Shown here in pieces: positions 10,650 through 21,023 of a stretch of DNA of 64,000 nt. The notes beneath the pieces were generated by a model. It saw nothing but the letters and a program-made list of their open reading frames with translations, did not search any database and was not told the origin of the DNA. This DNA is from Allodiplogaster sudhausi (lineage: Eukaryota; Nematoda; Chromadorea; Rhabditida; Diplogasteridae), in NCBI GenBank assembly GCA_945643635.1, contig CALZFC010000067.1:126001-190000 (forward strand). Direction: 5' to 3'. How positions within the stretch are numbered: position 1 is the stretch's first letter; each line of letters opens with the position of its first letter. The translations under genes were made by a program, and so were the position numbers.

Positions 10650-11332
10650 CAGAGGTGCTAACGGGTCCAAAAATTCTGGGCCGGCCCGTCGGGCCCAAGG
10701 ACTCGGCCAGTCCGGCCCGATCCATTTCCGGGCCCTAGAATTTTGGGCCCGGCCCGCCCTCTGGGCCGTTTGAGCCCGATTTTCAAAAAATTCTGTGGAA
10801 AAAGTCCGACGAATTACAAATTGTTTTGACATTCAGAATTTTTTCACGCTCGTGCTATGAACATTCATTTTCATGTATAGAAGAAAGAATTTTTGGGTGA
10901 AAAATGAACAAAGAAGGAAGTTTTGCACACTTTACAATACAATCGTCCTGACTGGACGGCATTGTGTGCTTATCACGGCCATTCAAACCGCGCGGAATGT
11001 TCAAATTCATATAGGGCTGCTACGCAAAGTCGCGATATGTATGAAGTCAAAATTGGCGGGAAGGTGCATCCTAATGCTGTAGCATAGTGGGCTGCTACGC
11101 AGTGTAAGCAGGAAACACGAGCGCCTGTTAGGTCCGCAACGCGTGAAACAGTCACGCGATGGGACACTTTCCTAACAGAATTAGACCGCGCGTTTTCTTA
11201 TGCTCTGAAGGACCGTGTTATCGGGCCCAATTGGGCCTGCGGGCCGGCCCAACTTGTTATGGGCCCGGCCCCGGGCCCTGGAAAGTTGGGCCGGCCGGCC
11301 CTACGGGCGGGACCGGCCACTTTGCACCTCTG
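10650..11332. mobile_element. Non-autonomous hAT-like transposon
   Basis: The element starts CAGAGGTGC and ends GCACCTCTG, and is flanked on both sides by the exact 8-bp duplication CTTGCGGG (10642-10649 and 11333-11340). An 8-bp target duplication with CAG...CTG termini is the hallmark of the hAT superfamily. The subterminal regions are packed with GGCCCGGCCC / GGGCCGGCC runs in inverted orientation. At 683 bp, with no transposase frame, it depends on an autonomous relative. Confidence 0.85.
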
Positions 11333-11535
11333 CTTGCGGGCAAATAACGCATCGCTTGCGTCACGAATTATTCTTCATTCGCCAGGTGGTTTTGCTGCTT
11401 TTCAAGCCTGCCTTAAGCATCAGCGCATTCCTGTTTCCTGGCTTCCCATAACTTTATCCAATGCATGCCTGACGAAGCGAGAAAGCACAGACGTCTATTT
11501 CTATTTCCATCATTCTTCCCTCTCCTGTTTTCCTA

Positions 11536-11611
11536 TCCATGCGAGGTTCGGCTTTGGCGTTCCCGGGACATCGGTCAACGTCGCCGAGGCAACTAGCCGA
11601 TTCGTAGTGCG
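11536..11611 (+). pseudogene. Fragment of a kelch-gene last exon
   Basis: The reading HARFGFGVPGTSVNVAEATS followed by RF is nearly identical to the last exon of the kelch gene (18283-18357, HGRFGFGVPGPSVNVAEATS then RI). Here it diverges right after the Arg and has no matching upstream exons nearby, so it is an isolated duplicate. One of the dispersed TIL-associated blocks precedes it at 11377-11415. Confidence 0.65.
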
Positions 11612-12027
11612 ACAAAAAAAAACCGGACCAAATCTCTGCAGTTACAAGCTTAGCCAGTGGCGCGCAAATTCGTCTTTTTTTTAAGCTACAATGACTTGAG
11701 TCATTCATTTTAGTAAAGAAATAAATTTGAACAATTCAAGTAAAAATCATTTCAGGGTGTAAAATGCGCACTAATATCTGGTGTGGAATAATTTTGGAAG
11801 CGTCAGTGTAAATATAGATTATCACCCTTGTGCAATAATTTTAGCAGTGTGAGGTGGGAAATACTTGTTTATTTCAAACACAGCTGTTCTCTGTGCTCCC
11901 GTTAACTGTTCTACTTATGTTTTCTATTTTTTTCCGTAGCATTAGCAATGTTAAGGACCTTTCGTCATCATTTCGATCCATGTTTTAGTCCTTATTCGTT
12001 GACGAGTCATGTGATATTTAATCTCAG

Positions 12028-13026
12028 GAAAGCAAGAGCCAATGCTAAAGTGCGTTAATGGCGTCGAGCGATTCGAATCCCTAGCGAAGAAGCTGCGTGA
12101 AGCTGTCGCCTTTGATATTGGTTTTTTGTTTCTTATTTTTTTCTTTTTAGAATATTCTTTGCTCATTTTCACTTTTCGTACTTTCCACCTATAATTTACA
12201 ACAGCCTTTTTTTTGGTCTGACAATGAGTTTTTTTCTCATTCATGAAAAAGGAGTAAATCTTGCTAATTGTAAGAAGTTGCAGCAAAAATTAGCATTATG
12301 ATTTCAAACTAGAGAAGTCGTTTTTAAACTAAGATTTTATATGCAATCATTTCAGTTTCTCCACTTGCGTCAGTCACGAGCTACAAAGAATACTGAAGGC
12401 GCGGCCGCTCGCAAACAGTTTTTTTTTGGCAACGCGCCGTCTCTTTCATAATATGTATTTCAGTTGAGAAACTATCTTTGGGCGTTCTTTAGGCAACCAA
12501 CTTACTTCTCACTTTAGTTGTTTTAAGTTAGACTTTGATTTCAAAAAAAAAACCCTCATCTGTATCTTTCAATGAGTTCTGAGTGAAATTTTGACAGAAA
12601 TCTTTCTTCAACGACTATTCTTGTTTCCTCTTAATTCAGTCTTATGTTAGTATTTTTTTCCAGAGCAACTTCGACTTCCACGAGAGGATGGCAGTACGGA
12701 AGCCGAGAAAGCGAAACACTAAAGAGGGCCTGGATAAGCATTTATTTTACGGTAAGTTGAAGTTATTCTATCGTAATCTTTCTCAAGCCCAATTCTACAG
12801 TAACCTTGTTCTGGCCAGCTTCGTGGCGCACCATGCATGGTCAGCAGCGCACACACGGAAGAAGCCTGCGAAACGCACGCCATTTAAGAAAACGGTAAAT
12901 TAATAAATTTAATTTTGACAAGTTTATTCAGAAAAAAAAACTACATTTACTATACCTACAGTTCGTGAAGCACTCGAGATTCTGAAGGAATGGGCCTGCT
13001 ATGCGGAGAGGAAGAAGGTCATTTGA
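12028..13026 (+). CDS. Probable death-domain protein, C-terminal exons
   Basis: Three plus-strand exons close in frame: 12028-12120 (acceptor TCTCAG, donor GTTTTT), 12664-12693 (acceptor TTTCCAG, donor GTACGG) and 12962-13026 (acceptor CTACAG, stop TGA). The product runs NGVERFESLAKKLREAVAFD, then IEQLRLPREDG, then IREALEILKEWACYAERKKV. The spacing of LAkkL, dIeqlrl and alEiLkeWa fits helices 2-5 of the death-domain fold (known family pattern: LA..L....dI..i......al..L..W). The 5' exons are not identified. The assignment is by pattern only; another six-helix domain is possible. An alternative longer use of 12664-12735 gives an early stop, so I prefer the short second exon. Confidence 0.5.
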
Positions 13027-13737
13027 GTTGTTCCCTCACTTTTGCCTGTATGTCAGGAAGTTAATTTTTTCCTGTTCTTTTTAATTGTCAAATCACAATA
13101 ATATTATCAGTCATTTCAAATTTGCAAATATCGTAACAGCATAAAGAAAAGTTTAATACGTTGTTATATGTATCTGTTTTATATCTCGGCTTGTTTTCTA
13201 TTGTGTTGACAAATAATTTATTTGTCAACGCTATAGACTTTTAATTTAGCAAAAGAATTATTTCGTTGTTTTGAATAAATGGAATTTTTTTCATTACAAC
13301 TTCTTTTTCCTGTCTCTTCTAAAGGTTTCTCATACCAGAGTAGCCTATCTTATTGTATTTTAAACTAATGGTAAGCTGAGACAGATGTTGAAAGAGAGAG
13401 AGAGAGAAGGGCGAAAGAGAGATAGGCAGGGAATAGAGGAAAGAGTGAAAGTACAAAAAAAATTGAGACGGATGATGGAGAGTGAAGATTCCATTTTATG
13501 CAGAGTGTGTAATCTAAATATATGTACAAATATATAAGATCATTATTAGTGAAGACCAAAGAACTAACGTTGCAGGTTTGTTGTGTTCATATTAGTGGAA
13601 GGAACACGACGAAATCCCTGGAGTGAATATGTATATGTGGATTAGAGTGACTCGTGAGAATATCCCATTCACGGCAATTATGTCTTCTTTCGCCAGCGCT
13701 ATTAGTTTCTATTGATTCGAGAAGATGAACTACATCT

Positions 13738-13822
13738 AAAAGAACCCCACTCTAATACTGCCCCCTTGCAAGGGTTTAGAAAAATAGCACCCTCAGGATA
13801 CTAATAGAGAAAATATGATATA
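13738..13822. mobile_element. Remnant of the MITE family
   Basis: AGAACCCCACTCTAATACTG, then TTGCAAGGGTTTAGAAAAATAG and ACTAATAGAGAAAATATGATA, match the right half of the elements at 579-1047 and 9825-10280. The left terminus is missing. Confidence 0.6.
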
Positions 13823-14224
13823 CATTCTCCTCAATCAATAACAACGTAATTGAAAGTCAATATAAATATACCAGTACGGAAAGAGAGAGAGAGAGAAGGA
13901 GAAGAGAGAGAGAGGCCCTTCCGTCGGTCATATAATGTCTGTAATAGAAATTCGTCTCTTTATTATCACTCTATCAATTAGAACGAAGCTCTAAATGCCT
14001 TCTCTGTCCATTATTCGGCTCGGATGGTAATTATCGCTGCGCTGCGCCGTAATAACTTGTGAAAATATATTACCAAACTTCGAACCATTCGTACATATGT
14101 TCGTCTTGTTCTTTATCATCTGTACTTACACATTCTCCACTAAATGATGTCTTTTTTGCTTGCTTTTTTGCGAAAAAATTGGAAGAGTTATCATTGTTTT
14201 CAAGAAAGTGAACGAATCATCATT

Positions 14225-14710
14225 GGACAATATCCTTCTTTCACTCTTTTCTCTCGCTCTCTCTCTCTCTCTTTCTCTAATTCTCTCTCTCTCTCTCTCT
14301 TTTTTCTCTCTCTCTCTTCTCTCTCTCTCTCTCCCCTCTCCTAAGAAAATGACTTGAGGCTTACCGATGGCTGTGCCGCCTCCCCACAAGGACATAGTGG
14401 CACAGGCCTTCACGCGCATCCTTACGGGTTTGTCGTTTTATTTCTCTTTCGCTCCCTCGCTTCATTGGTTTGTCTTACTTGTTGGGTTCGACTCGAAATT
14501 ACTGGTGCAAAGAACCTCTCCCCTCATTCTCTATCTGTCTCTCTCTCTCTCTCTTTATATCTCTCATGTGATCTCTCTTTTCCATTCTCTTGCAATCTAC
14601 CTCTATCTCTCTTTGTCCCTTCCCTTTTTTTCTCTCTCTCTCACTTTCTCTCTCTTTCTCTTACTCCCTCTCTCTCTGCCTCTGGCTTTCTTTCTCTCTC
14701 ACTCTCCCTC
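14225..14710. repeat. (CT)n microsatellite tracts upstream of the kelch gene
   Basis: Two CT tracts (about 14225-14345 and 14525-14710) flank a unique segment. The second runs directly into the polypyrimidine tract and acceptor AATTTAG of the exon at 14718. Confidence 0.9.
14365..14419 (-). other. Peptide cassette exon (ACxxM type)
   Basis: On the minus strand this reads MRVKACATMSLWGGGTAI and then a strong donor GTAAGC. Ala-Cys-x-x-Met after a basic residue resembles the start of the secreted-peptide family at 8809-8912. No signal peptide precedes it in frame, so it is probably a detached or decayed copy. Confidence 0.35.
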
Positions 14711-14717
14711 AATTTAG

Positions 14718-17700
14718 AGTGTCCGCGGAAATCGCCTTACTCGCTTCTCGTCTACGGAAGCATCGCCTTGCTCAGCAACAAATCGTGCACCAAAGTGTTG
14801 GTCGACCTCGTCTCTGCTCGGTTTGTCTTCATTACTATTCTTTTAATTTAGTTAAAAACTGTACTACATATATTGATTGATTACATAAACATCGATTTTT
14901 TTTGCTTATATTCACTAGACAAAAATTCCAGGGTGATATTTTAAAATTAGTTAAAAACTATACTACTTGATTTTATATTCACTAAAAAAAATTTTTTTAT
15001 ATTTTCTCAGGGTGATGGAGCTAAACTTCAGCCACTTTGTATCCTTGGGCAGGCGAGCGGAGCCACTGATTAATCTCTACATTTGCGAGCGTGCTCTGTT
15101 CGGTTTCTTATTCTGAAATATTTCAAATGAAATTTGATTTTAAAAAATTCCCAGCAGCAAAGAAGTTTCATCCTAGGCACTTTGTGCTGACAATGAGTAT
15201 CCATAGTATACAATAAAGTTATCCCCCAGGTTGCCCAACTTTTTTTCTACGTACATACTTCCTAAGCCGAGTCGAATAGGTCACTACTAGTCCTGCGAAA
15301 TCAGATAAAGACCCCTCGAAATTTCAACTTTTCGTAAAACATCCAGATCATTGACGATCCAGCTTACCAATTTGAGCAAATTTATTAGTTGCATACTGTT
15401 TTACATAAATTTGCGGTCTTTTCATAGTCTCATTAAAGCAGAAAACTCCTTTGTTTCCCTTGCTTTCACATTGATCAGATTCATTTTGAAGGCGCTGGTC
15501 GCAGGCCCGATGATCCTATGGATGACTATCTTCGTTATTTTCTTGATACAGTTAACGTACGACGACTACATATTTTTTATTGTCAACAAAAAAATTAGGA
15601 TTCAATTTTGCTCTCTGTGAAAAGAAAAAAAAGAAATCATTGGGAAGAAGAGTAATATGAAATTCCGTTGATAAATTACAGAAGTCATTGTTAATTGCGG
15701 AAGCTGCGCAACATGCCGATTTCTACTTCTTTCTCAACAACGAAGAGACACAGACGCTCCGTAAAATCAAGTCCAACTTTCGAGAAGGGTATGTACATAT
15801 TAGTTTTAAAAAAAAATTTCTTATGCGTTAATTTTTAATTTTTGGCAGTATATATGTATATAGTATTAATATTTTTTGGTGATTATTCAAAAAGCAAATG
15901 ATTTTCGCTCTTTCCAATCTAAGAGCCTCTGAATTTGGTCTACCACCTGGATTCTCTTCGATTGAGGGCACTGCACTGGCGACAGTAAAGATGCGGAGCA
16001 CGGTAATTGTTAATTTTGTGAACGATACGTTGTCAATGTTTTTGTAAGTAACTAGGAATGTGTAAATGAAAAAGGAAGTGTAAATGTAATATTTGCAAAT
16101 TGTTATATTTGTCATCTTCAGGAGAATCCAGCTGACATTCGAGACATTATCGTTTTCTGCGGTGGCAGTGTGATGCTGGAAGATGAAGAGGTAAGTAAAT
16201 ATTTAACAAAAAAAATTAAACTATACTAGCTGGCTTTCCTTGTATGTGACATAGGTAACACGTATGATTTGTAGCAGAAGATGTAAAGATCCCAAAAAGT
16301 AGAACAGAATATTCGAAACAGTGAGAATACTTTGCTAGTAGCTTTGCGACATGAAGGGGTCAGTGTCGTAAAAAAAAAGAATTTAACGTCTATTCATTGT
16401 TTTGAATTTAGTTTTTGATGCCTTTTTATTTATTTATATTTTTTATTAATAGTATTTCTGTTGTAGAAAATAACAACATTAATTAAATGTTGTGTTTAAT
16501 ACATAGTATCTATTGTTCAGTACCCGGAACCGATTTGTATGCCCTTCGACAATCTGCACATTTTCGACATCAACCAGGAGAGATTCGAACGTTGGCAGAC
16601 ACTTCCGGACCTGGTCAGGAATTCCAATCTTGTACGAATATAGTAAATGGTGCCTGCTCGTTATGAATTACTTAATCGGAACACAAATTGTTTCATGAAA
16701 GCGATTTTTTATATCTACTTTTTATGATTACATTTTTGAAATCACTTTCGTAAAGGCAAACGTGGTCGGAATTTCTAGAATATTTCCTGCGAAATATGGC
16801 TATTAGGAAGGTGATTCTCCTGCTTGCATGCTGCTGTAATAATATATGGATTAAAACGCAGAATGGGAGCATATGAGCAAAAAAATATAAAAAAAACTTG
16901 GAATGAATATATGGCCCGAAATGATATGCCGTTCAGGCCGGCACAGCAGGTTTTGGGGGGCAGTCTCAATGGCAAGTCACACAAAGAGTTTGAGACGCGC
17001 GTAGAGTATTGCGAAACTGTTTGACTTGCAATCACGACGTCCCAGGTTCGATTCCCGGGGCAGTCCAAGTCCATCTTCGTATGGCGTGAAGGATCGAAAG
17101 TGCCTCCTCGTGTACCTACAATTAAAATTTTTTTTTTTGATATATCAAACAAAATTGTTTCAGTTTCGCACGAAAACAATTGTTGTTTCAAACAATTTTT
17201 TTTATGTGTACGGCTTTCCGACGGCGCGCGATTGTGCGCATGCAGTGGCGGTCGACGACAACAAGTGGCTGTTCGTGATCGGCGGCGGCCGATGCGCCGA
17301 CTCGAGAGCCGTCTGGCGACTCGACATTGCGTCATCGAGATGGTCGCGCGCCTTTCAGATATCGTAAGCTTTTCCTATATTATAGTATTTTTGTCTCTAA
17401 ACGAACTGTATTTGCTATTTTATTATCCACTTTTCTTTATCTTTTACTATTCATATTCTTTATTTTTTATTCTCCGGTCGCGTCATATCTCTACTAGTGT
17501 TGTCAAAATTTTAATCGATGTAGATAAATAAGTAAATAAATAAGCGCGTTATTTACTTTCAAATACAGTATTCTTCTTCGGACGAGTCTCTAAAGTTAAT
17601 TTAGATTGACGTTACATTAAAATTAGAAGAGTTTATGAATTTAAATGAAGTGGTCGGAAGTTTGTAATAGGCTTTTTTTTATTAATTTATTTATATTAGT

Positions 17701-18372
17701 CTTGTTTTTAAATTTTAAATATACATAGGTATCATGCTCACGTCCTTTCCGCTGCGTATTGCCGATTGTCGGGCCGTCTTCTCGTTGTAATGAATGTAAA
17801 TTGGGCTTTTTTTCTTCTTAAAGTTTTGTTGTATTATTTTAATTTAGCAAAGTATTTTGAAGTTGTAAATATGTTGAAAGTGGTTTTTTATGCTCTACAA
17901 AAGGAGGCATCACAGGCAATAAAAAATCAGAAATATAAAGATACATGTATGCGATAGTGGTAATCAATTAATTAAAATGTAATTTTTTAAAGGACCTCCG
18001 GCATAACAGCTTTCGAAGGGACACGGTGCCGCGCTTTCGAATGGACATGTTCCGCATAGCGGTGCCTTCGCTGGCGTGGATATCCTTCAGCAAGGTTTTG
18101 ATGTCCTCTTTTTTTCTGAACGCAAATTTGCACCATATTTTGAGGACTTTGAAGGGAAAACTGTTTTAATTGATTAAATTTTTAACTTGTGAAAATATTT
18201 CAGTATACAGAAAAAATTGAAACAATGAAACAATTCTAATTAGGTTCTGAGTCTTCTGAAGCCGGTGGCCCTCGCCGATGTCCATGGGAGGTTCGGCTTT
18301 GGCGTTCCCGGGCCATCGGTGAACGTCGCCGAGGCAACGAGTCGAATCACGGACATTCTCTATGCGGATTAG
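14718..18372 (+). CDS. Kelch-repeat protein, multi-exon
   Basis: Exons inferred from splice sites and phase: 14718-14820, 15011-15090, 15155-15205, 15305-15333, 15479-15556, 15682-15788, a possible 7-nt micro-exon 15849-15855, 15895-16002, 16122-16190, 16521-16631, 17164-17363, 17729-17786, 17993-18094 and 18244-18372 (TAG). From 15895 on, every junction closes. Kelch blades are visible: DIIVFCGGSVMLEDEE, NLHIFDINQERFERWQTLP, KTIVVSNNFFYVYGFPTARD, KWLFVIGGGRC and RAVWRLDIASSRWSRAF. These are the strand/GG/W pattern of a beta-propeller. The final exon (GRFGFGVPGPSVNVAEATSR) is distinctive and has a stray copy at 11536. The N-terminal half is helical-looking and not clearly BTB. The 5' end was not found. 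Kelch propellers usually bind protein partners, often as ubiquitin-ligase adaptors; the role here is unknown. Confidence 0.7.
17000..17082 (+). repeat. tRNA-like sequence, probable SINE head or tRNA relic
   Basis: GTAGAGTATTG, then TTTGACTTGCAATCACGACG and CCCAGGTTCGATTCCCGGG, read like the D-arm, anticodon arm and T-arm of a tRNA. The B-box GGTTCGATTCCC is perfect and the TGC anticodon position is plausible. The anticodon stem is mispaired and no acceptor-stem partner is clear, so I do not call a functional tRNA. It lies in a kelch-gene intron. Confidence 0.45.
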
Positions 18373-20604
18373 CATGAATTCCTTCGATTTCGCCGCTTGA
18401 ATTCTTTGATCTTCCCGCATTTTCTATTTTATGATCTTGTCTCCACTTTAATATTTTGATCTTCACCGCCGCTTCTTGTCCTCTCGTTTTTTTTCCGTTC
18501 CAAATTCTTTCATAATTATGCTCCTGTAAAAGTGCATCGTTTTCACAAAAGGATAGATAGCCAGGCGAGCTCAAGTTCTTACACTGCTGTAACTACATAT
18601 ATTCATATCTATATTTTTTAGCCTTTGGTGTTTTGCATCTTGCAATCAAGCACGCGTTTTCCACGTTGAAAGTTGATCTTTTGTGAGCACTCATTCTTAA
18701 TCACCTGAACTCAGTTGAAAAACAAAGGATCTCACCTGGAAGGAAACATTTCATTGTTTTGAAATCCTATTTGTAACCCTTCCTAGAACATGGTACGCGG
18801 CAAGTTGGATAGCATCTCCTCTCAGTGAGATCGTACATAAAATGATGCTTATCGTTCGTTATACATGACATTGCTAGCCCCAAATGCCCAGTGGAATGTC
18901 TGAGACATGAGATGTTTAGTAATCTTTTAGCATATGGCAACATTGATAAAAGTTGACTTCTTTTCTTTTGTGGAGGCTTGTAATTTACAAAAAGAAATGT
19001 TTTCTGGCTATTGAATAAATGAAGTTTTGATTCGTTCGCCTTCCTTTATGTGTGATTAGGTTGATCCTGTCAGCGGTGATATGCTCGGCTAAAAGATTAG
19101 GCTCAACGCAAAACGCAAAACACAACAAAACTAAGAAATTGTTATCTACTTGCTGAGGCTAAGTGATGAATTTCATCTAAATAATCCTGTGAATGCGGCT
19201 AAATGTATATTTTGTTTCTTTTTTCTGAACATTCTTGACAAATATAAATTCATTTAATTGCAAGAATTGATACCTTCTACATTGAAGTAATATGCAAGCA
19301 AGTAAACTCTAATTGATGAAGAAATCTAGAAATGAAATTCACGTTAAATATGAGACGTATCTATCGTTTAACATTTTAGGACAAATGTGCCGCAGTTTTA
19401 TGGTCGCTATAAAAATTCAAACCGCCTGGTATAAAAGAAGAATGAATTATAGGATGAGAGGAGGAAAGACATGGAAAGGCTGAGCGATGCAGAGAGAACG
19501 AGAGAGAAAAGGAGAATGTGATTAAGATGGAGAAAGACAGAAGAAGGAGAGGTAGAGGGAGAGGAGTGAGAAAGAGAGTGAGGGAGAGAAGAGGTAGATT
19601 GAGTGAAAGAGAACGAGAGATAGAGAGGGCGAAAAAATAGTCATGGAAATATTGAGATATTATGTTGTTTCATCTTATACAGCGTGCGTTTGAAAGAGGG
19701 AGAGAGAGAGAAGAGACTGAGACAGACATACAAACATATGTATGTTCCGTTTCTTTTTTTTTCTTTTCTCTTTCTCTCTCTTTTTATCAGCGAGACAAGA
19801 CCCGTCATCCCCAATGCCTCAGCTTTAGCCCGAGGTCTTCGATGCGATTCGTGTCCTCCTCAAAGTCCTCAACACCGAATGGATACGCCAGAAAAGGCGG
19901 GAAATTCTAATTATAAATATTTTTCGCTTGAAAAATAGTTCTCGTTTCCTTTCACGATAAATAAAAAAAATAAATATTAAACGATCCATCTTACTACAGG
20001 CGCATATTACGCAGCAGCCATAAAATATGTTACTACAAACTCGAAATATTTCAAGCAATTGGAATTCGCCCCCAATGACAATTTTTTTAGAGCTTCCTAT
20101 AAAAAATAAGATAAAGAACGCACGTTGTTGTGCATAGTTTTTCACGATAAAATATCTTAATTTTGCTTAACCTCTTTGGCACGCGGCCGCTATTGCCGAG
20201 ACACCTGGCCGCTGAGCCGTACTGTATGTAGGTGCTGTATTGACGAACTCATTTCAAACTTTTTCTGTCCCGAACTTGAAAAAAACTTGAAACTTGAACT
20301 TTATTTATTGACACCAAATAATGACAGATAGACTCCATCTCTCATTATATGTATGCAAACACAGTGTATTCCTGGCCTCACGTTATCAGTCATATTCGCC
20401 AGGTGGTTTTGCTCTTTTCATGTCTGCCTTAATATTCCTTTACGATCGCAGCATGTTACGACGTGTGCTTTTTGTGCATCCCATTTCTTTATAAAAATTA
20501 CGGTGGCATTAAAAATGAATGCTTTCCGCTTATTATCTATAAATTAGTCACAAACCTCACTCTTTTTTTGTAAGCGCTGTTCCCAGTTGCTCTTCAAAAC
20601 ACTT
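18373..20604. other. Intergenic region upstream of the retroelement, no gene recognised
   Basis: AT-rich DNA with a GA tract (about 19440-19640), a short CT tract (about 19750-19785), and one copy of the dispersed block seen downstream of TIL genes (20395-20441). No convincing exon. Confidence 0.6.
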
Positions 20605-20962
20605 TGTCGGCAAGTGCCGAAATGAAATTCATTTCTCCCATCCCGAATGAATCATCCTCTTTTCTGGCCCTGCTCTCCTCCTCTATTTTGATAAGTTGGG
20701 AAGGAATTCCGTTTTCTCGATTAGTAATCTAATAGACAGTTTCTTTTCCTTTTCCCGATGACACGTTTTCCTTTCGTCGCTCATGCCTCTCGAATACACA
20801 TTCTCTATCTAATGTCTAGAATATCGTTCGACAAGCATGGAGCTATTTAAGTAAATGTAATGACTCAGTTGTTCATTTCCTTTCTATTCTCCTTTTCAGT
20901 TCTCGATTAAGATTAGGTTTAATTACCCAAGTTTGAGGGACAATAAAGGCTTGCTCGCAACA
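20605..20962 (+). repeat. 5' LTR of the BEL/Pao element
   Basis: 358 bp, starting TGTCGGCAAG and ending CTCGCAACA. It contains a TATA-like CTATTTAAG near 20844 and a polyadenylation signal AATAAA near 20942, close to the end. It differs from the 3' LTR only at the base inside CTTTTC(A/G)GTTCTC. Confidence 0.95.
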
Positions 20963-20964
20963 AC

Positions 20965-20982
20965 TGGTGCGTCGGCACGCGT
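20965..20982 (+). promoter_or_regulatory. Candidate primer-binding site
   Basis: TGGTGCGTCGGCACGCG lies two bases after the 5' LTR. It begins with TGG, as expected for pairing with the CCA end of a tRNA primer. The tRNA species was not determined. Confidence 0.55.
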
Positions 20983-21023
20983 GAATCCTGGAGCGCCAAG
21001 TCAGAGACACAGCTGTTCCAGCA

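Noticed and set aside
12688..12903. A basic open frame at 12688-12903 as a gene
   Set aside because: It runs through a donor and an intron; the frames on both sides do not connect, while the short 12664-12693 exon gives a consistent product.
17000..17082. Functional tRNA gene
   Set aside because: The anticodon stem is mispaired and no 7-bp acceptor stem is found.
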